Positions 8,343 through 16,421 of a stretch of 64,000 nt of DNA are shown piece by piece. The position numbers and the translations under genes are program-made. The notes under the pieces are model-generated. The model saw only the letters and a program-made list of their open reading frames with translations, searched no databases and was not told where the DNA came from. Numbering within the stretch: the stretch's first letter is position 1; each line of letters starts with the position of its first letter. The stretch comes from JACVRW01 sp963751105 (GTDB lineage Bacteria; Actinomycetota; Thermoleophilia; Solirubrobacterales; Thermoleophilaceae): positions 1,860,001-1,924,000 of the forward strand of contig CAVVTG010000002.1 in NCBI GenBank assembly GCA_963751105.1. The letters are read 5' to 3'.

Positions 8343-9295
8343 CAGTCGCCCCCCGCGCCCAGCCGGCGCGCCGCGCGCAGCCGGCCCGACTTGGCGCGCG
8401 GGTTGTCGGCCACCTCGCCGGGCGTGGGCGCCACCGCGCGACCGGTGAGCAGCTCGGCCTCGGGCTCGCGCCCGCACACGCAGATGGGGAAGTCCGGCGG
8501 GCACACGCAGCCGCGGGCGCGCTCGGCCAGGAAGCGCTTCACGCGACGGTCCTCGAGCGAATGGAAAGAGATCGCCGCCATGCGCCCGTCGTCTCGCAGC
8601 ACGCCCCAGGCGAGCGGAAGGGCGCGGTCGAGCGAGTCGAGCTCGGCGTTGACCGCGATCCGCACCGCCTGGAAGACGCGCTTGGCGGGACTGCCGCCGC
8701 CGAACCTGCGCCTCACCGCCGCGGGCAGCGCGGCCTCGATCGCGTCCACGAGCTGCGCCGTGGTCTCGATCGGCGAACGCCCCCGCCGGCGAACGATCTC
8801 GCGGGCGATGCGCCGTGCGTTGGGATCCTCGCCGTAGCGCCGGAACAGCTGAGCCAGGCGGCGCTCGTCCCAGTCGTTGACGATGGTGCGGGCATCCAGC
8901 TCCTGCTCGGGGTCCATGCGCATGTCGAGCGGGGCGTCGTAGGAGTAGGAGAAGCCCCGCTCACGCGCGTCGACCTGCATGGACGAGATGCCGAGATCCA
9001 GGTAGACGAGGTCGGCCTCCAGCCCTTCGGACTCGAGCAGCCCGAGACCCTCGGCGTAGTCCATGCGCAGGAACCGGGTCTGGCAGGCCACCTCGCGTGA
9101 GAACTCCTCGAAACGCTCCTCGGCCACCGGATCGCGGTCGATGCACACGAGCGTGCCCGAAGCGCCGATGCGCTCCGCCATCAGCCGGGCGTGGCCGCCG
9201 GCGCCGAAGGTGCAGTCCACCACCGTCTCGCCCGCGGCGGGCCGGGTCAGGTCGATCAGCTCGCCGGCGAGGACGGGTACGTGGGCGCGGGTCAT
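8342..9295 (-). CDS. rsmH: RsmH, 16S rRNA (cytosine-1402-N4)-methyltransferase
   Basis: RsmH (MraW) methylates C1402 in the ribosomal decoding centre using S-adenosylmethionine. The protein starts MTRAHVPVLAGEL and carries the SAM-binding motif VVDCTFGAGGHARLM, DLGISSMQVD, the DMRMD segment, and a late RVFQAVRIAVNAELDSLDRAL block typical of the family. A Cys-rich insert (CVCPPDFPICVCGREP) near the C-terminus is common in actinobacterial members. The ATG at 9293-9295 lies one base after the mraZ stop, so this start was preferred to a TTG at 9313. About 317 aa, normal length. Confidence 0.96.
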   Translation of the reverse strand: MTRAHVPVLAGELIDLTRPAAGETVVDCTFGAGGHARLMAERIGASGTLVCIDRDPVAEERFEEFSREVACQTRFLRMDYAEGLGLLESEGLEADLVYLDLGISSMQVDARERGFSYSYDAPLDMRMDPEQELDARTIVNDWDERRLAQLFRRYGEDPNARRIAREIVRRRGRSPIETTAQLVDAIEAALPAAVRRRFGGGSPAKRVFQAVRIAVNAELDSLDRALPLAWGVLRDDGRMAAISFHSLEDRRVKRFLAERARGCVCPPDFPICVCGREPEAELLTGRAVAPTPGEVADNPRAKSGRLRAARRLGAGGD

Positions 9296-9296
9296 G

Positions 9297-9731
9297 TCAA
9301 GAAGGATTGCCAAGGCGCTCCGTCACCTCCTCGATCTCCGCGTCCAGCGCCTGCTGCTCGGCCTGCCAGCGCTCGCGGCCCCACACCTCCAAATGGTCGC
9401 CCACGCCGACCACCACGACCTCCTTCTCGATGCCCGCGTGCGTGAGCAGCGGAGGAGGCAGCGTCACGCGGCCGCTCGCGTCGAGGTCGATCTCGAACGA
9501 GTTGCCCTGGTAGAAGCGCGAGAGCTTGCGGTACTGGGACCCCATCGGGTTCAGCCCGCCCAGCGCGCGGGTGATGATCGACTCGTGGGTCTCGGGCGTC
9601 CACACCGCCACACACGACTCGGGATCCTTCGCGAGCACGGTGCCGCCCGAGAACGCGGCGCGGAACCGAGCCGGAATGGCCAGGCGGTTCTTTGCATCCA
9701 GCGAGTGCTCGAAGTGGCCGCGAAACGCCAA
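9297..9731 (-). CDS. mraZ: MraZ, transcriptional repressor of the dcw cluster
   Basis: A 144-aa protein of two AbrB-like MraZ repeats. It begins FRGHFEHSLDAKNRLAIPARFR, here opening with AFRGHFEHSLDAKNR, and contains the second-repeat motif IDLDASGRVTLPPPLL. MraZ forms ring oligomers that bind direct repeats upstream of its own operon. The predicted start is TTG at 9729-9731, with AGGGA eight bases upstream. A nearby ATG is out of frame. It is the first gene of the dcw operon; matching operator repeats lie upstream at 9808-9852. Confidence 0.95.
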   Translation of the reverse strand: MAFRGHFEHSLDAKNRLAIPARFRAAFSGGTVLAKDPESCVAVWTPETHESIITRALGGLNPMGSQYRKLSRFYQGNSFEIDLDASGRVTLPPPLLTHAGIEKEVVVVGVGDHLEVWGRERWQAEQQALDAEIEEVTERLGNPS

Positions 9732-9757
9732 GGGTCATATCCCTGCGAAGACGTTGG

Positions 9758-9796
9758 ACCGGAGTGGCGGAGTGGGAGGAGCCCCGCCACTCCGGT
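9758..9796 (-). other. 13-bp inverted repeat in the mraZ leader
   Basis: ACCGGAGTGGCGG (9758-9770) and CCGCCACTCCGGT (9784-9796) are perfect inverted repeats with a 13-base loop, located between the MraZ box and the mraZ start. The stem would form in the 5' untranslated RNA. No U-run follows, so a factor-independent terminator is doubtful. Confidence 0.55.
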
Positions 9797-9807
9797 CGAT
9801 TGGTGAT

Positions 9808-9852
9808 GCCACGGTACCCCACTCTCCCCCACTACGCAACACCCTGCCCCAC
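9808..9852 (-). promoter_or_regulatory. MraZ box: five GTGGG-like direct repeats with 10-bp period
   Basis: Reading the minus strand, GTGGG (9852-9848), GTGTT (9842-9838), GTGGG (9832-9828), GTGGG (9822-9818) and GTGGC (9812-9808) start exactly 10 bp apart. Known MraZ operators are TGGGN repeats separated by 5-nt spacers, which this reproduces. It lies about 75 bp upstream of mraZ, consistent with autorepression. The remaining upstream sequence to 10,076 holds no gene; a -10/-35 pair was not convincingly identified. Confidence 0.78.
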
Positions 9853-10076
9853 CGTTCCGTCCGGCGCGTGTGTCGTGCCGGGCCGGGATCGCGTAGATTT
9901 CCCGCCACGAGCGGGTTTGCGAGCTGTGGGCAGGGGTGGGGGCGCTGTGACCCGAAAGCACGTTCGGGCCGCTTGAGGGCGATTATGGGTGCAATCCTGC
10001 TTGCAGGAGCGCCGCTTGCAAGGGCTCTTGCGGAACGGGCTGAGCCCGCGGCGGGCCCGCGCGCCGGGCGCCCGGG

Positions 10077-10394
10077 CTAGCTCCCGGGTTCCACCCGGGC
10101 GGCGATCTCCCAGTGCGAGGAGGTCTCGTCGCGCTCGATCAGGAAACGATCGTCCTCCGGATAGAAGACGGCCGTCTCGTGGTCGTCGCCCGCGAAGCGC
10201 TTCACCGCCTCGAGCGACTCCCAGAGCGTGAACATGACGAACTCGCAGCGGTCGTCCACGTCACGGCGGAGCATCGTGACGCCGAGGTTGCCGGGCGTCG
10301 CGGAGTAGCCGGCCACCCCGGTCGCCTGCATGTAGTCGGCGTAGGCGTCGCCGTCCTCGCGCCTCACGGCGCCGCGCCAGATGCGTGCGATCAC
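10077..10394 (-). CDS. Antibiotic-biosynthesis-monooxygenase-like (ABM/dimeric alpha-beta barrel) protein
   Basis: A 105-aa protein with the ABM ferredoxin-like fold pattern: it opens with VIARIWRGAV, a middle strand RCEFVMFTLWESLEAVKRFA contains the Trp/Ser pair typical of this family, and YPEDDRFLIERDE closes the barrel. Members include monooxygenases and haem-degrading enzymes, but many have no assigned reaction and no substrate can be proposed. The GTG start at 10392-10394 lies 10 bp after the tadC stop, so it may be the distal gene of the pilus operon or simply a neighbour. Confidence 0.7.
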   Translation of the reverse strand: MIARIWRGAVRREDGDAYADYMQATGVAGYSATPGNLGVTMLRRDVDDRCEFVMFTLWESLEAVKRFAGDDHETAVFYPEDDRFLIERDETSSHWEIAARVEPGS

Positions 10395-10404
10395 CGAAAT
10401 GAGG

Positions 10405-11310
10405 CTACACCGGTACCACCCCACCCCCGTCGAGCAGCGCGGAGGCGAGCGCGGCCGCCACCAGCAGGAGCACCGACGGCACCAGGAGGAGCGCGACCAC
10501 CAGCTGGATCTTCGGACCCGCCCGTGCGGCCTCCTCGCGAATGCGGCGTGCGAGGGCGAAGCGCGCATCGCGCGACTGAGCGGCGAGCGTGTCCGCCAGC
10601 GGCGCGCCGTGGCGGCGGGCGCGCTCGAGGGCCGCGACGAAGGCGCGCACCTCGGGCAGGGGGACCCGCTCCACCAGGCCGTCGAGGGCAGCCGCGAGCG
10701 GGACCCCCAGGGCGACCTGGCGGCCCACCGACCGCAGCTCCGAGGCCAGCGGCCCCTCGGAGCGCTCGCCCACCGCCCGCAGCGCCTCGGCCAGCGAGCT
10801 GCCGGCCTCGACCGTGACGCGCAGCAGATCCAGCAGGGCGGGCAGCTCGCGCCGGACGCGCCGCGCACGCTCGGCCGCCAGGCGGCCGAGCCACAGGTCG
10901 GGGGCCAGGAAACCCGCCACCGGAGCGGCGAGGACAATGGCGAAGCCGAGCCGGCCGGGCGCGACCGACGCGGCCACCGTCCCGGCGACCCCCGCGAGCA
11001 GCGCCGCGGCGAGCTTGGCTGCCATCAGCTCCCGCACGCCGGCGCCGGCCGGCTGGCCGGCGGCCGCCAGGCGGGCGCGGAGGTCACGCTCGCTTCCGCT
11101 CTGGCGGTAGCGCAGGCGGGCGCCCAGGGCGACCAGCACGCGAAGCGGCCCGGGAAGGCGCTCGCCGCGCGGGCCTGGGGCGCGGCGGTCACCACCACGC
11201 GTCCCGCCGCTCCACCTGCGCTCCACCACCGGGGCAACCAGCAGCATCAGCCCCGCCGCGGCCGAGGCCGACGACACGAAGGCGAGGATCAGCGCCGGCA
11301 CGCCGGTCAC
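10405..11310 (-). CDS. tadC: TadC-like type II secretion F-domain protein (Flp pilus assembly)
   Basis: A 301-aa integral membrane platform protein of the Tad/Flp pilus apparatus. The T2SSF domain occupies the C-terminal two thirds: LPALLDLLRVTVEAGSSLAEAL, then LGVPLAAALDGLVERVPLPEV and AALERARRHGAPLADTL, followed by a terminal hydrophobic segment. An N-terminal membrane segment starts at the GTG 11308-11310. Its GTGA overlap with the preceding F-domain gene indicates one operon with tadB and tadA. TadB and TadC are paralogues that form the inner-membrane platform; the order A-B-C supports assignment. Confidence 0.87.
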   Translation of the reverse strand: MTGVPALILAFVSSASAAAGLMLLVAPVVERRWSGGTRGGDRRAPGPRGERLPGPLRVLVALGARLRYRQSGSERDLRARLAAAGQPAGAGVRELMAAKLAAALLAGVAGTVAASVAPGRLGFAIVLAAPVAGFLAPDLWLGRLAAERARRVRRELPALLDLLRVTVEAGSSLAEALRAVGERSEGPLASELRSVGRQVALGVPLAAALDGLVERVPLPEVRAFVAALERARRHGAPLADTLAAQSRDARFALARRIREEAARAGPKIQLVVALLLVPSVLLLVAAALASALLDGGGVVPV

Positions 11311-12167
11311 GTCCGCACCTTCCCGAGCCGCCGGATCAGGATGGCCGCGAGCGCCTGGAGGCCGATGGCGATCCCCACCAGCCAGGCGGTCAGGAACGAG
11401 CTCCACAGTCCAGCGAACCAGCCCGGGCTGGCGAGCTCGGCCAGCAGCGCGCCGCCCAGCGGCATCAGGATCACGATGACACCGGTGAAGCGCGCCTGGG
11501 CCGTCGCTGCCCTGACCTCGTCCTCGAGGCGTCCCTGGTCCTCCATCGCCCGGGCGCTCTCGCGCAGCAGATGGGCCAGATCGCCGCCGGCGCGGCGCTG
11601 GAGCAGGCACGCCGCGACGATGGTGTCCAGCCGCGGCAAGCGCACCCGGCTGCGCATCGCCGCAAGCGCGTCCTCGGTGCCCGCACCGGCCGCGAGCTCG
11701 CTCGCCGCTCGCCCCAGCTCGTGACCGGCCGGCCCGGCCACCCCGTGCGCCGCCGCGGCGAGTGCGCCTCGCAACGAGTGTCCGCCGCCCAGGGCGTCGG
11801 CGAGCGCCACGGCAACCTGAGCCGCGCCCGCGTCGACCGCGCGGCGGTAGCGCTCGCGGCGAGCGCGGAGGATCCTCGACACGGCCCACGGGCCGCCGGC
11901 GGCCAGCGCCAGGCCGACTGCCGGACCGCCGAGTGCGGCGCCCCCCAGGAAGGCCGCCAGCGACCCCGCCAGCAGCAGCCGCCGGCGCTCGGAGGCGCCG
12001 GCATCGCGCCCCTCCCGCCCCAGCCGGACGAGCACGTCCACCAGGGAAGCGGCCTCGCGCGCGACCGCGGGCACACGCGCGCGCAGACCGCCGGCCAGCT
12101 CGCTCAGGAACTCCCAGGCCGCGAGGGCAACTGCGCCGCCGGCGACGAAGGCGGCCAGAAGGGTCAC
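11307..12167 (-). CDS. tadB: TadB-like type II secretion F-domain protein (Flp pilus assembly)
   Basis: A 286-aa membrane protein with N- and C-terminal hydrophobic segments around a T2SSF domain (VALADALGGGHSLRGALAAA, SRVRLPRLDTIVAACLLQRR, GGDLAHLLRESARAMEDQ). The segment LEDEVRAATAQARFTGVIV before the last membrane helices is typical of TadB. The GTG start at 12165-12167 shares GTGA with the tadA stop, and its own stop shares GTGA with tadC. It is expected to pair with TadC as the platform through which TadA drives pilin assembly. No pilin (flp) gene, prepilin peptidase or secretin is visible in the window. Confidence 0.87.
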   Translation of the reverse strand: MTLLAAFVAGGAVALAAWEFLSELAGGLRARVPAVAREAASLVDVLVRLGREGRDAGASERRRLLLAGSLAAFLGGAALGGPAVGLALAAGGPWAVSRILRARRERYRRAVDAGAAQVAVALADALGGGHSLRGALAAAAHGVAGPAGHELGRAASELAAGAGTEDALAAMRSRVRLPRLDTIVAACLLQRRAGGDLAHLLRESARAMEDQGRLEDEVRAATAQARFTGVIVILMPLGGALLAELASPGWFAGLWSSFLTAWLVGIAIGLQALAAILIRRLGKVRT

Positions 12168-13351
12168 GACGCCCGGGCATCCCGCAGCGCGGCGAGGCGG
12201 TCCGCGAGCGGCCCCGGCTGCGGCTCGGCTGGCTCCCCGCCGCGGCGAAACAGCTCGCGCACACCCGCGCCGCCCGCCACGCGCACCACCTCGGTGACCG
12301 ACTCGATGGCCCGTGCTCCGCTCGGAAGCCGAGCCTGATGGACCACGATGTCGAGCGCACTGGCCACCTGCTCGCGCACCGCGCCGTGCGGCAACCCCAC
12401 CCCGGCCATCAGCGCGAGCGTCTCCAGTCGCCGCAGAGCGTCCTCCGGCGAGTTGGCGTGGACCGTGGTGAGGGAGCCGTCGTGACCCGTGTTGAGGGCC
12501 TGCAGCATGTCCAGCGCCTCGGCGCCGCGCACCTCTCCCACCACGATCCGGTCGGGCCTCATGCGCAGCGCGTTGCGCACCAGCTGGCGGATGGTCACCT
12601 CGCCGCGGCCCTCGAGGTTGGCCGGCCGCGCCTCCAGCCGCACCACGTGCCGCTGGCGCAGCCTGAGCTCGGCCGCGTCCTCGATGGTCACGATCCGCTC
12701 CTCGCCGGGAATCGCGCCCGACAGCGCGTTGAGCGTGGTCGTCTTGCCCGACCCGGTGCCGCCGCTGACGAGGAGCGAGGCCCTGGCGGCCACGCACAGC
12801 GCGAGCAGCTCCGCCAGCTCGGAGGGAAGCGTCCCATTCGCCACGAGCTCCCGCAGCGAGAAGCCCTCGCGCCGGAAGCGGCGCACGGTGAGGCACGGGC
12901 CCGACAGGGACAGGGGCGGGATCACCACGTTCACGCGCGAGCCGTCCGAGAGGCGCGCGTCGCACAGCGGCGAGGCCTCGTCCACCCGCCGCCCGAGCGG
13001 CGCCAGGATGCGCTCGATCGCCTGCGTGAGCTCCTCCTCGCTCCCGAACTCGACGCCGGTGGGCTCGATCCGGCCGCGGCGCTCGACGTAGACGTCGTGC
13101 GGGCCGTTGACCATGACCTCGTCGACCGCGGGGTCGGACAGGAGCGGCTCGAGCGGCCCGAGCCCCGTGGCCAGCAGGACCACGCGGGCACAGAGAGCGT
13201 CGCGCTCGGCGTCGGGCAGCGGCGCGGCCTCGCGTCCGACCAGCTCGCGGACCTCCGCCTCCAGCCCGGCCCCAGCACCGGCCTCACCCGATCGAGCACG
13301 CTCGATCAGGCGCCCGCGCAGCGCGACGGCGAGCTCCTCCAGGGCCTCCAT
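12164..13351 (-). CDS. tadA: TadA/CpaF-type secretion ATPase
   Basis: A 395-aa hexameric ATPase powering Tad pilus assembly. The N-terminal domain has the CpaF motif GPLEPLLSDPAVDEVMVNGP. The core has the Walker A loop SGGTGSGKTTTLNALSG, the Asp box IVTIEDAAELRL, the Walker B-like DRIVVGEVRGAEALDML and the His box TGHDGSLTTVHANSP. All key residues are present, so it should be active. Its ATG faces a divergent cupin gene across a gap of about 35 bp. A CpaB-like pilus gene is found 11 kb away rather than here. Confidence 0.93.
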   Translation of the reverse strand: MEALEELAVALRGRLIERARSGEAGAGAGLEAEVRELVGREAAPLPDAERDALCARVVLLATGLGPLEPLLSDPAVDEVMVNGPHDVYVERRGRIEPTGVEFGSEEELTQAIERILAPLGRRVDEASPLCDARLSDGSRVNVVIPPLSLSGPCLTVRRFRREGFSLRELVANGTLPSELAELLALCVAARASLLVSGGTGSGKTTTLNALSGAIPGEERIVTIEDAAELRLRQRHVVRLEARPANLEGRGEVTIRQLVRNALRMRPDRIVVGEVRGAEALDMLQALNTGHDGSLTTVHANSPEDALRRLETLALMAGVGLPHGAVREQVASALDIVVHQARLPSGARAIESVTEVVRVAGGAGVRELFRRGGEPAEPQPGPLADRLAALRDARAS

Positions 13352-13386
13352 GCCCAGGTAAGGGCGGGGCGCGCGAAACTCTCCCC

Positions 13387-13764
13387 ATGGATCTCACGCT
13401 CATCCCGCTCGACCGGCCCTCAGAGACGCGCGACTTCGAGAAGGGCCGCTTCGAGGTCTACGCCGTGGGCCCGCTGACTCTCGGACGCGCCACCTACGAG
13501 CCGGGCTGGAAGTGGTCGGAGCACGTCGGCGCGGCCACCGGCGAGCGTCTCTGCCAGGTCGAGCACGTCGGCCTCGTGCTGAGCGGGGCGGCGGCGGTGC
13601 TGATGAGCGACGGCACCGAGCGGGTCATGCGCGAGGGCGAGTTCTTCTACGTGCCACCCGGGCACGACAGCTGGGTGGTGGGCGACGAGCCCTACGTGTC
13701 GCTTCACATCATGGGGAGCGAGAGCTACGCGGCCGGCGAACCGAAAGCCGGAGCGAAACGCTGA
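13387..13764 (+). CDS. Cupin-domain protein
   Basis: A 125-aa single-domain cupin. The two half-motifs are visible: GWKWSEHVGAATGERLCQVEH followed by VGLVLSGAAAVLMSDG, and MREGEFFYVPPGHDSWVVGDEP followed by HIMG. Conserved His and Glu positions suggest metal binding. Cupins range from dioxygenases to sugar-binding or storage proteins and no substrate is inferred. It is divergent from tadA and its 3' end converges on, and slightly overlaps, the RlmA-like methyltransferase gene. Confidence 0.82.
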   Translation: MDLTLIPLDRPSETRDFEKGRFEVYAVGPLTLGRATYEPGWKWSEHVGAATGERLCQVEHVGLVLSGAAAVLMSDGTERVMREGEFFYVPPGHDSWVVGDEPYVSLHIMGSESYAAGEPKAGAKR

Positions 13765-14565
13765 CCTCGGAGCGGCTCCCGCCGGCTCGGCCAACCGCTT
13801 CCGCACCTCGGCGAGCGACACGTGCCGGGCGCTCGGCCCCATGCACACCAGCGCTTCGCCCTCCGCGCGCGACAGCGCCAGCCCGAAGTCGAGCCGGCGC
13901 TCGCGGAGCGTCGTGAAGCACGGCCCGAGCTGGTCGTCGAGGCGCTCCTGCTTGCGGGCGTCGACGGAGATCAGGTCGAGCTCGGACACGAGCTCGCCGA
14001 GATGTCCGGGCTCGGGAGTGACCACCACGAGCACGCCGCGCTCGGCCAGCACGCGGGCGAGCTCGGGGCCGTTGCGCGGGGCGAACACGCTCAGGGCAAC
14101 GGCCGCAATCCCGTCGCGCACCGGCAGGCGCCGCCAGGCGTCGCAGCCCACCGCTCCGATACGGGGATGGGCCGAGGCGGCGCGCCGCAGCGCCGCCGCC
14201 GAAGAATCGAGGGCGAGGCCGGCCGTTGCCGGCAGGGCGTCGAGCACGCGCGCCAGGTGACGACCCGGGCCGGCGCCCACGTCCAACACCGCGCCGCCCG
14301 CCTCGGCGAGCGCGGCGCCGCACTCCGCCACCAGCGCATCGCCGAGTGGGTCGAAATGGCCGCCGTCCAGGAAGGCCACGCGTGCTGCGACCATCGCGGC
14401 ATCGTCGCCCGAGGGGGCCCGCTCGCCACCGGCGAACAGGCTCACGTAGCCCTGGCGGGCGATGTCGAACGAGTGCCCCGTGGCGCAGCGCAACACCGCC
14501 CCGTGACGGTCGAGCCCGGCCTCACAGTGCGGACAGCGCAGCAGCGGGAGCACGTCCTCGAGCAC
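13709..14565 (-). CDS. RlmA-like 23S rRNA guanine-N1 methyltransferase (3' end apparently frameshifted)
   Basis: The N-terminus has the RlmA zinc ribbon (LRCPHCEAGLDRHGAVLRC then TGHSFDIARQGYVSL), followed by a Rossmann methyltransferase domain (GAVLDVGAGPGRHLARVL). Order and length fit RlmA(I)/RlmA(II), which methylates G745 or G748 of 23S rRNA; TlrB-type tylosin resistance enzymes are close relatives. As sequenced the frame runs on to 13420, antisense through the cupin gene. At about 13770 the adjacent frame reads EVSVSLRLSVRRPR and stops at 13709, which resembles the expected RlmA tail and restores a normal length of about 285 aa. One base is probably missing near 13765-13785. Confidence 0.8.
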
Positions 14566-14605
14566 GCCCGCATGCTACGGCGGTGCATCGTCTAGTTTCG
14601 GTGCG

Positions 14606-16417
14606 GTGAGCACGATCGCCGACGACGCACTTCAGGCCGCCTCCTGGAACCTCGAGCCGCTGGTGGGCGGCGACGGCGCGGACGGGGTCGAGGACATGCT
14701 GGGCCAGGCCCGCGACCGCGCGGAGGCGTTCGCCCAGCGCCACCGCGGCTCCGTCGCCGAGCTGGACGCGGAGGGCCTGGCCGAGGCCATGCACGAGCTG
14801 GCGGCCATCCACGACCTGGCCGGCCGCGCCGGCTCCTACGCGATGCTGAGCTTCTCACTCGACACCGCCGACCCCGCGCGCGGGGCGCTGATGCAGAAGG
14901 CACGCGAGCTGGGTGCGACGATCGAGACCACCCTCCTGTTCTTCGAGCTGGAGTGGAACCTCGTCGGCGACGAGCGCGCCGCGGAGCTGCTCGGCGCTCC
15001 CGAGCTCGCCTTCTGCGCCCACCACCTGACCACGGTGCGCCGCTACCGCCCCCACCAGCTGTCGGAGCCGGAGGAGCGAATCCTCACCGAGACGAGCGTC
15101 AACGGCCCCGGCGCCTTCGCCCGCCTGTTCACCGAACAGACCGCGGCGCTCGAGATCGATCTGCCCGGCCTCGACGCGCCGGCCTCCCTGGAGGTGGCGC
15201 TCTCTCGACTCCAGGATCCCGATCGCGAGCGGCGGGCCGAAGCGGCGACGGCCGTGACCGAGGCGCTCGAGCCCAACCTGCGCACGCGCTCGTTCGTGTT
15301 CAACACCCTGCTGGGCGACAAGGGCGTGAGGGACCGGCTGCGCTCCTTCCCCCACTGGCTGGCGTCGCGCAACCTGGCCAACGAGGCCAGCGACGAGTCC
15401 GTGGACGCGCTGATCGAGGCGGTGCGCTCGCGCTACGACATCGCCCGGCGCTGGTACACGCTGAAGGCCAGGCTGCTCGGCCTCGACCGGCTGGCCTACT
15501 ACGACCGCATGGCCCCGGTGTCCGACAGCGACGAGCAGATCCCCTACGCCGAGGCCCGGGAGATCGTGCTCGACTGCTACCGCAGCTTCTCCCCGGAGCT
15601 GGGCGAGGCTGCGACGAGCTTCTTCTCGAACGGCTATATCGACGGCCCACCTCGTTCGGGCAAGCGCGGCGGCGCCTTCTGCTCGTACACCGTGCCCTCG
15701 GCGCACCCGTACGTGCTCCTCAACTACACCTCACGGCCGCACGACGTGCTGACGATGGCGCACGAGCTGGGGCACGGCGTCCACGCCTGGCTCGCCCGGC
15801 CTCAGGGCGTCTACCACTTCACCACCCCGCTCACGCTCGCGGAGACCGCCTCGATCTTCGGCGAGACGATCGTGCTCGAGCGCCTGCTCCAGCGCGCGCC
15901 CGGGCCGGCCGAGCGCCTCGACCTGCTGGCCGGAGCCCTCGACGGCGCGGTGGGGGCGGTGTTCCGTCAGGTGGCCATGAACCGCTTCGAACACGCGCTG
16001 CACACCAACCGTCGCGAGCACGGAGAGCTGTCCACCGACCGCTTCGCGGAGCTCTGGCTGGAGACCCAAGCGGACCTCCTGGGCGACAGCGTGGAGCTCG
16101 ACGACGAGTACGGGCTGTGGTGGTCGTACGTCCCGCACTTCGTCGATGCCCCCGGCTACGTCTACGCCTACGCCTACGGGCACCTGCTCGCGCTCTCGGT
16201 CTACCGCCGCTACGAGGAGCAGGGCGAGGACTTCGTGGCCTCCTACCTCGACCTGCTCAAGGCGGGCGGGGACCGGCCGCCGCAGGAGCTGGGTGCGATC
16301 GTCGGCGTCGACCTCGCCGATCCCGGTTTCTGGAACAGCGGACTCGACCTGATCGAGCGCCAGCTGGAGGCGGCCGAGCGGGCCGCGGACGAGGCGGGCA
16401 AGCTCCCGTCGCGATGA
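14606..16417 (+). CDS. pepF: Oligoendopeptidase F-type M3B metallopeptidase
   Basis: A 603-aa soluble zinc peptidase of family M3. The catalytic motif is MAHELGHGVHAWLA (HExxH), with the downstream glutamate in LAETASIFGETIV. The region SGKRGGAFCSYTVPSAHPYVLLNY before the zinc motif is typical of the M3B/PepF group, which cleaves short peptides in the cytoplasm. The GTG start at 14606 opens MSTIADDALQAASWNLEPL, where W-N-L-E-x-L is the usual N-terminal motif. It is divergent from the RlmA-like gene, and a methyltransferase gene follows after 4 bp, probably co-transcribed. Confidence 0.92.
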   Translation: MSTIADDALQAASWNLEPLVGGDGADGVEDMLGQARDRAEAFAQRHRGSVAELDAEGLAEAMHELAAIHDLAGRAGSYAMLSFSLDTADPARGALMQKARELGATIETTLLFFELEWNLVGDERAAELLGAPELAFCAHHLTTVRRYRPHQLSEPEERILTETSVNGPGAFARLFTEQTAALEIDLPGLDAPASLEVALSRLQDPDRERRAEAATAVTEALEPNLRTRSFVFNTLLGDKGVRDRLRSFPHWLASRNLANEASDESVDALIEAVRSRYDIARRWYTLKARLLGLDRLAYYDRMAPVSDSDEQIPYAEAREIVLDCYRSFSPELGEAATSFFSNGYIDGPPRSGKRGGAFCSYTVPSAHPYVLLNYTSRPHDVLTMAHELGHGVHAWLARPQGVYHFTTPLTLAETASIFGETIVLERLLQRAPGPAERLDLLAGALDGAVGAVFRQVAMNRFEHALHTNRREHGELSTDRFAELWLETQADLLGDSVELDDEYGLWWSYVPHFVDAPGYVYAYAYGHLLALSVYRRYEEQGEDFVASYLDLLKAGGDRPPQELGAIVGVDLADPGFWNSGLDLIERQLEAAERAADEAGKLPSR

Positions 16418-16421
16418 CCCC

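Noticed and set aside
5619..8504. A continuous 961-codon minus-strand frame covering ftsL and ftsI
   Set aside because: It is the ftsL frame running on after the frameshift, antiphase to ftsI. The Arg/Gly/Pro-only composition after about residue 300 is typical of a GC-rich shadow frame.
10405..12965. Two very long minus-strand frames overlapping tadA and tadB
   Set aside because: Only their 3' parts encode recognisable F-domain proteins (tadC, tadB). The 5' parts are shadows of the neighbouring tad gene; starts overlapping the upstream stop by GTGA are better.
13420..13708. Extension of the RlmA-like methyltransferase antisense through the cupin gene
   Set aside because: The cupin has clear motifs on the other strand and the methyltransferase tail is better explained by a frame change near 13,775.
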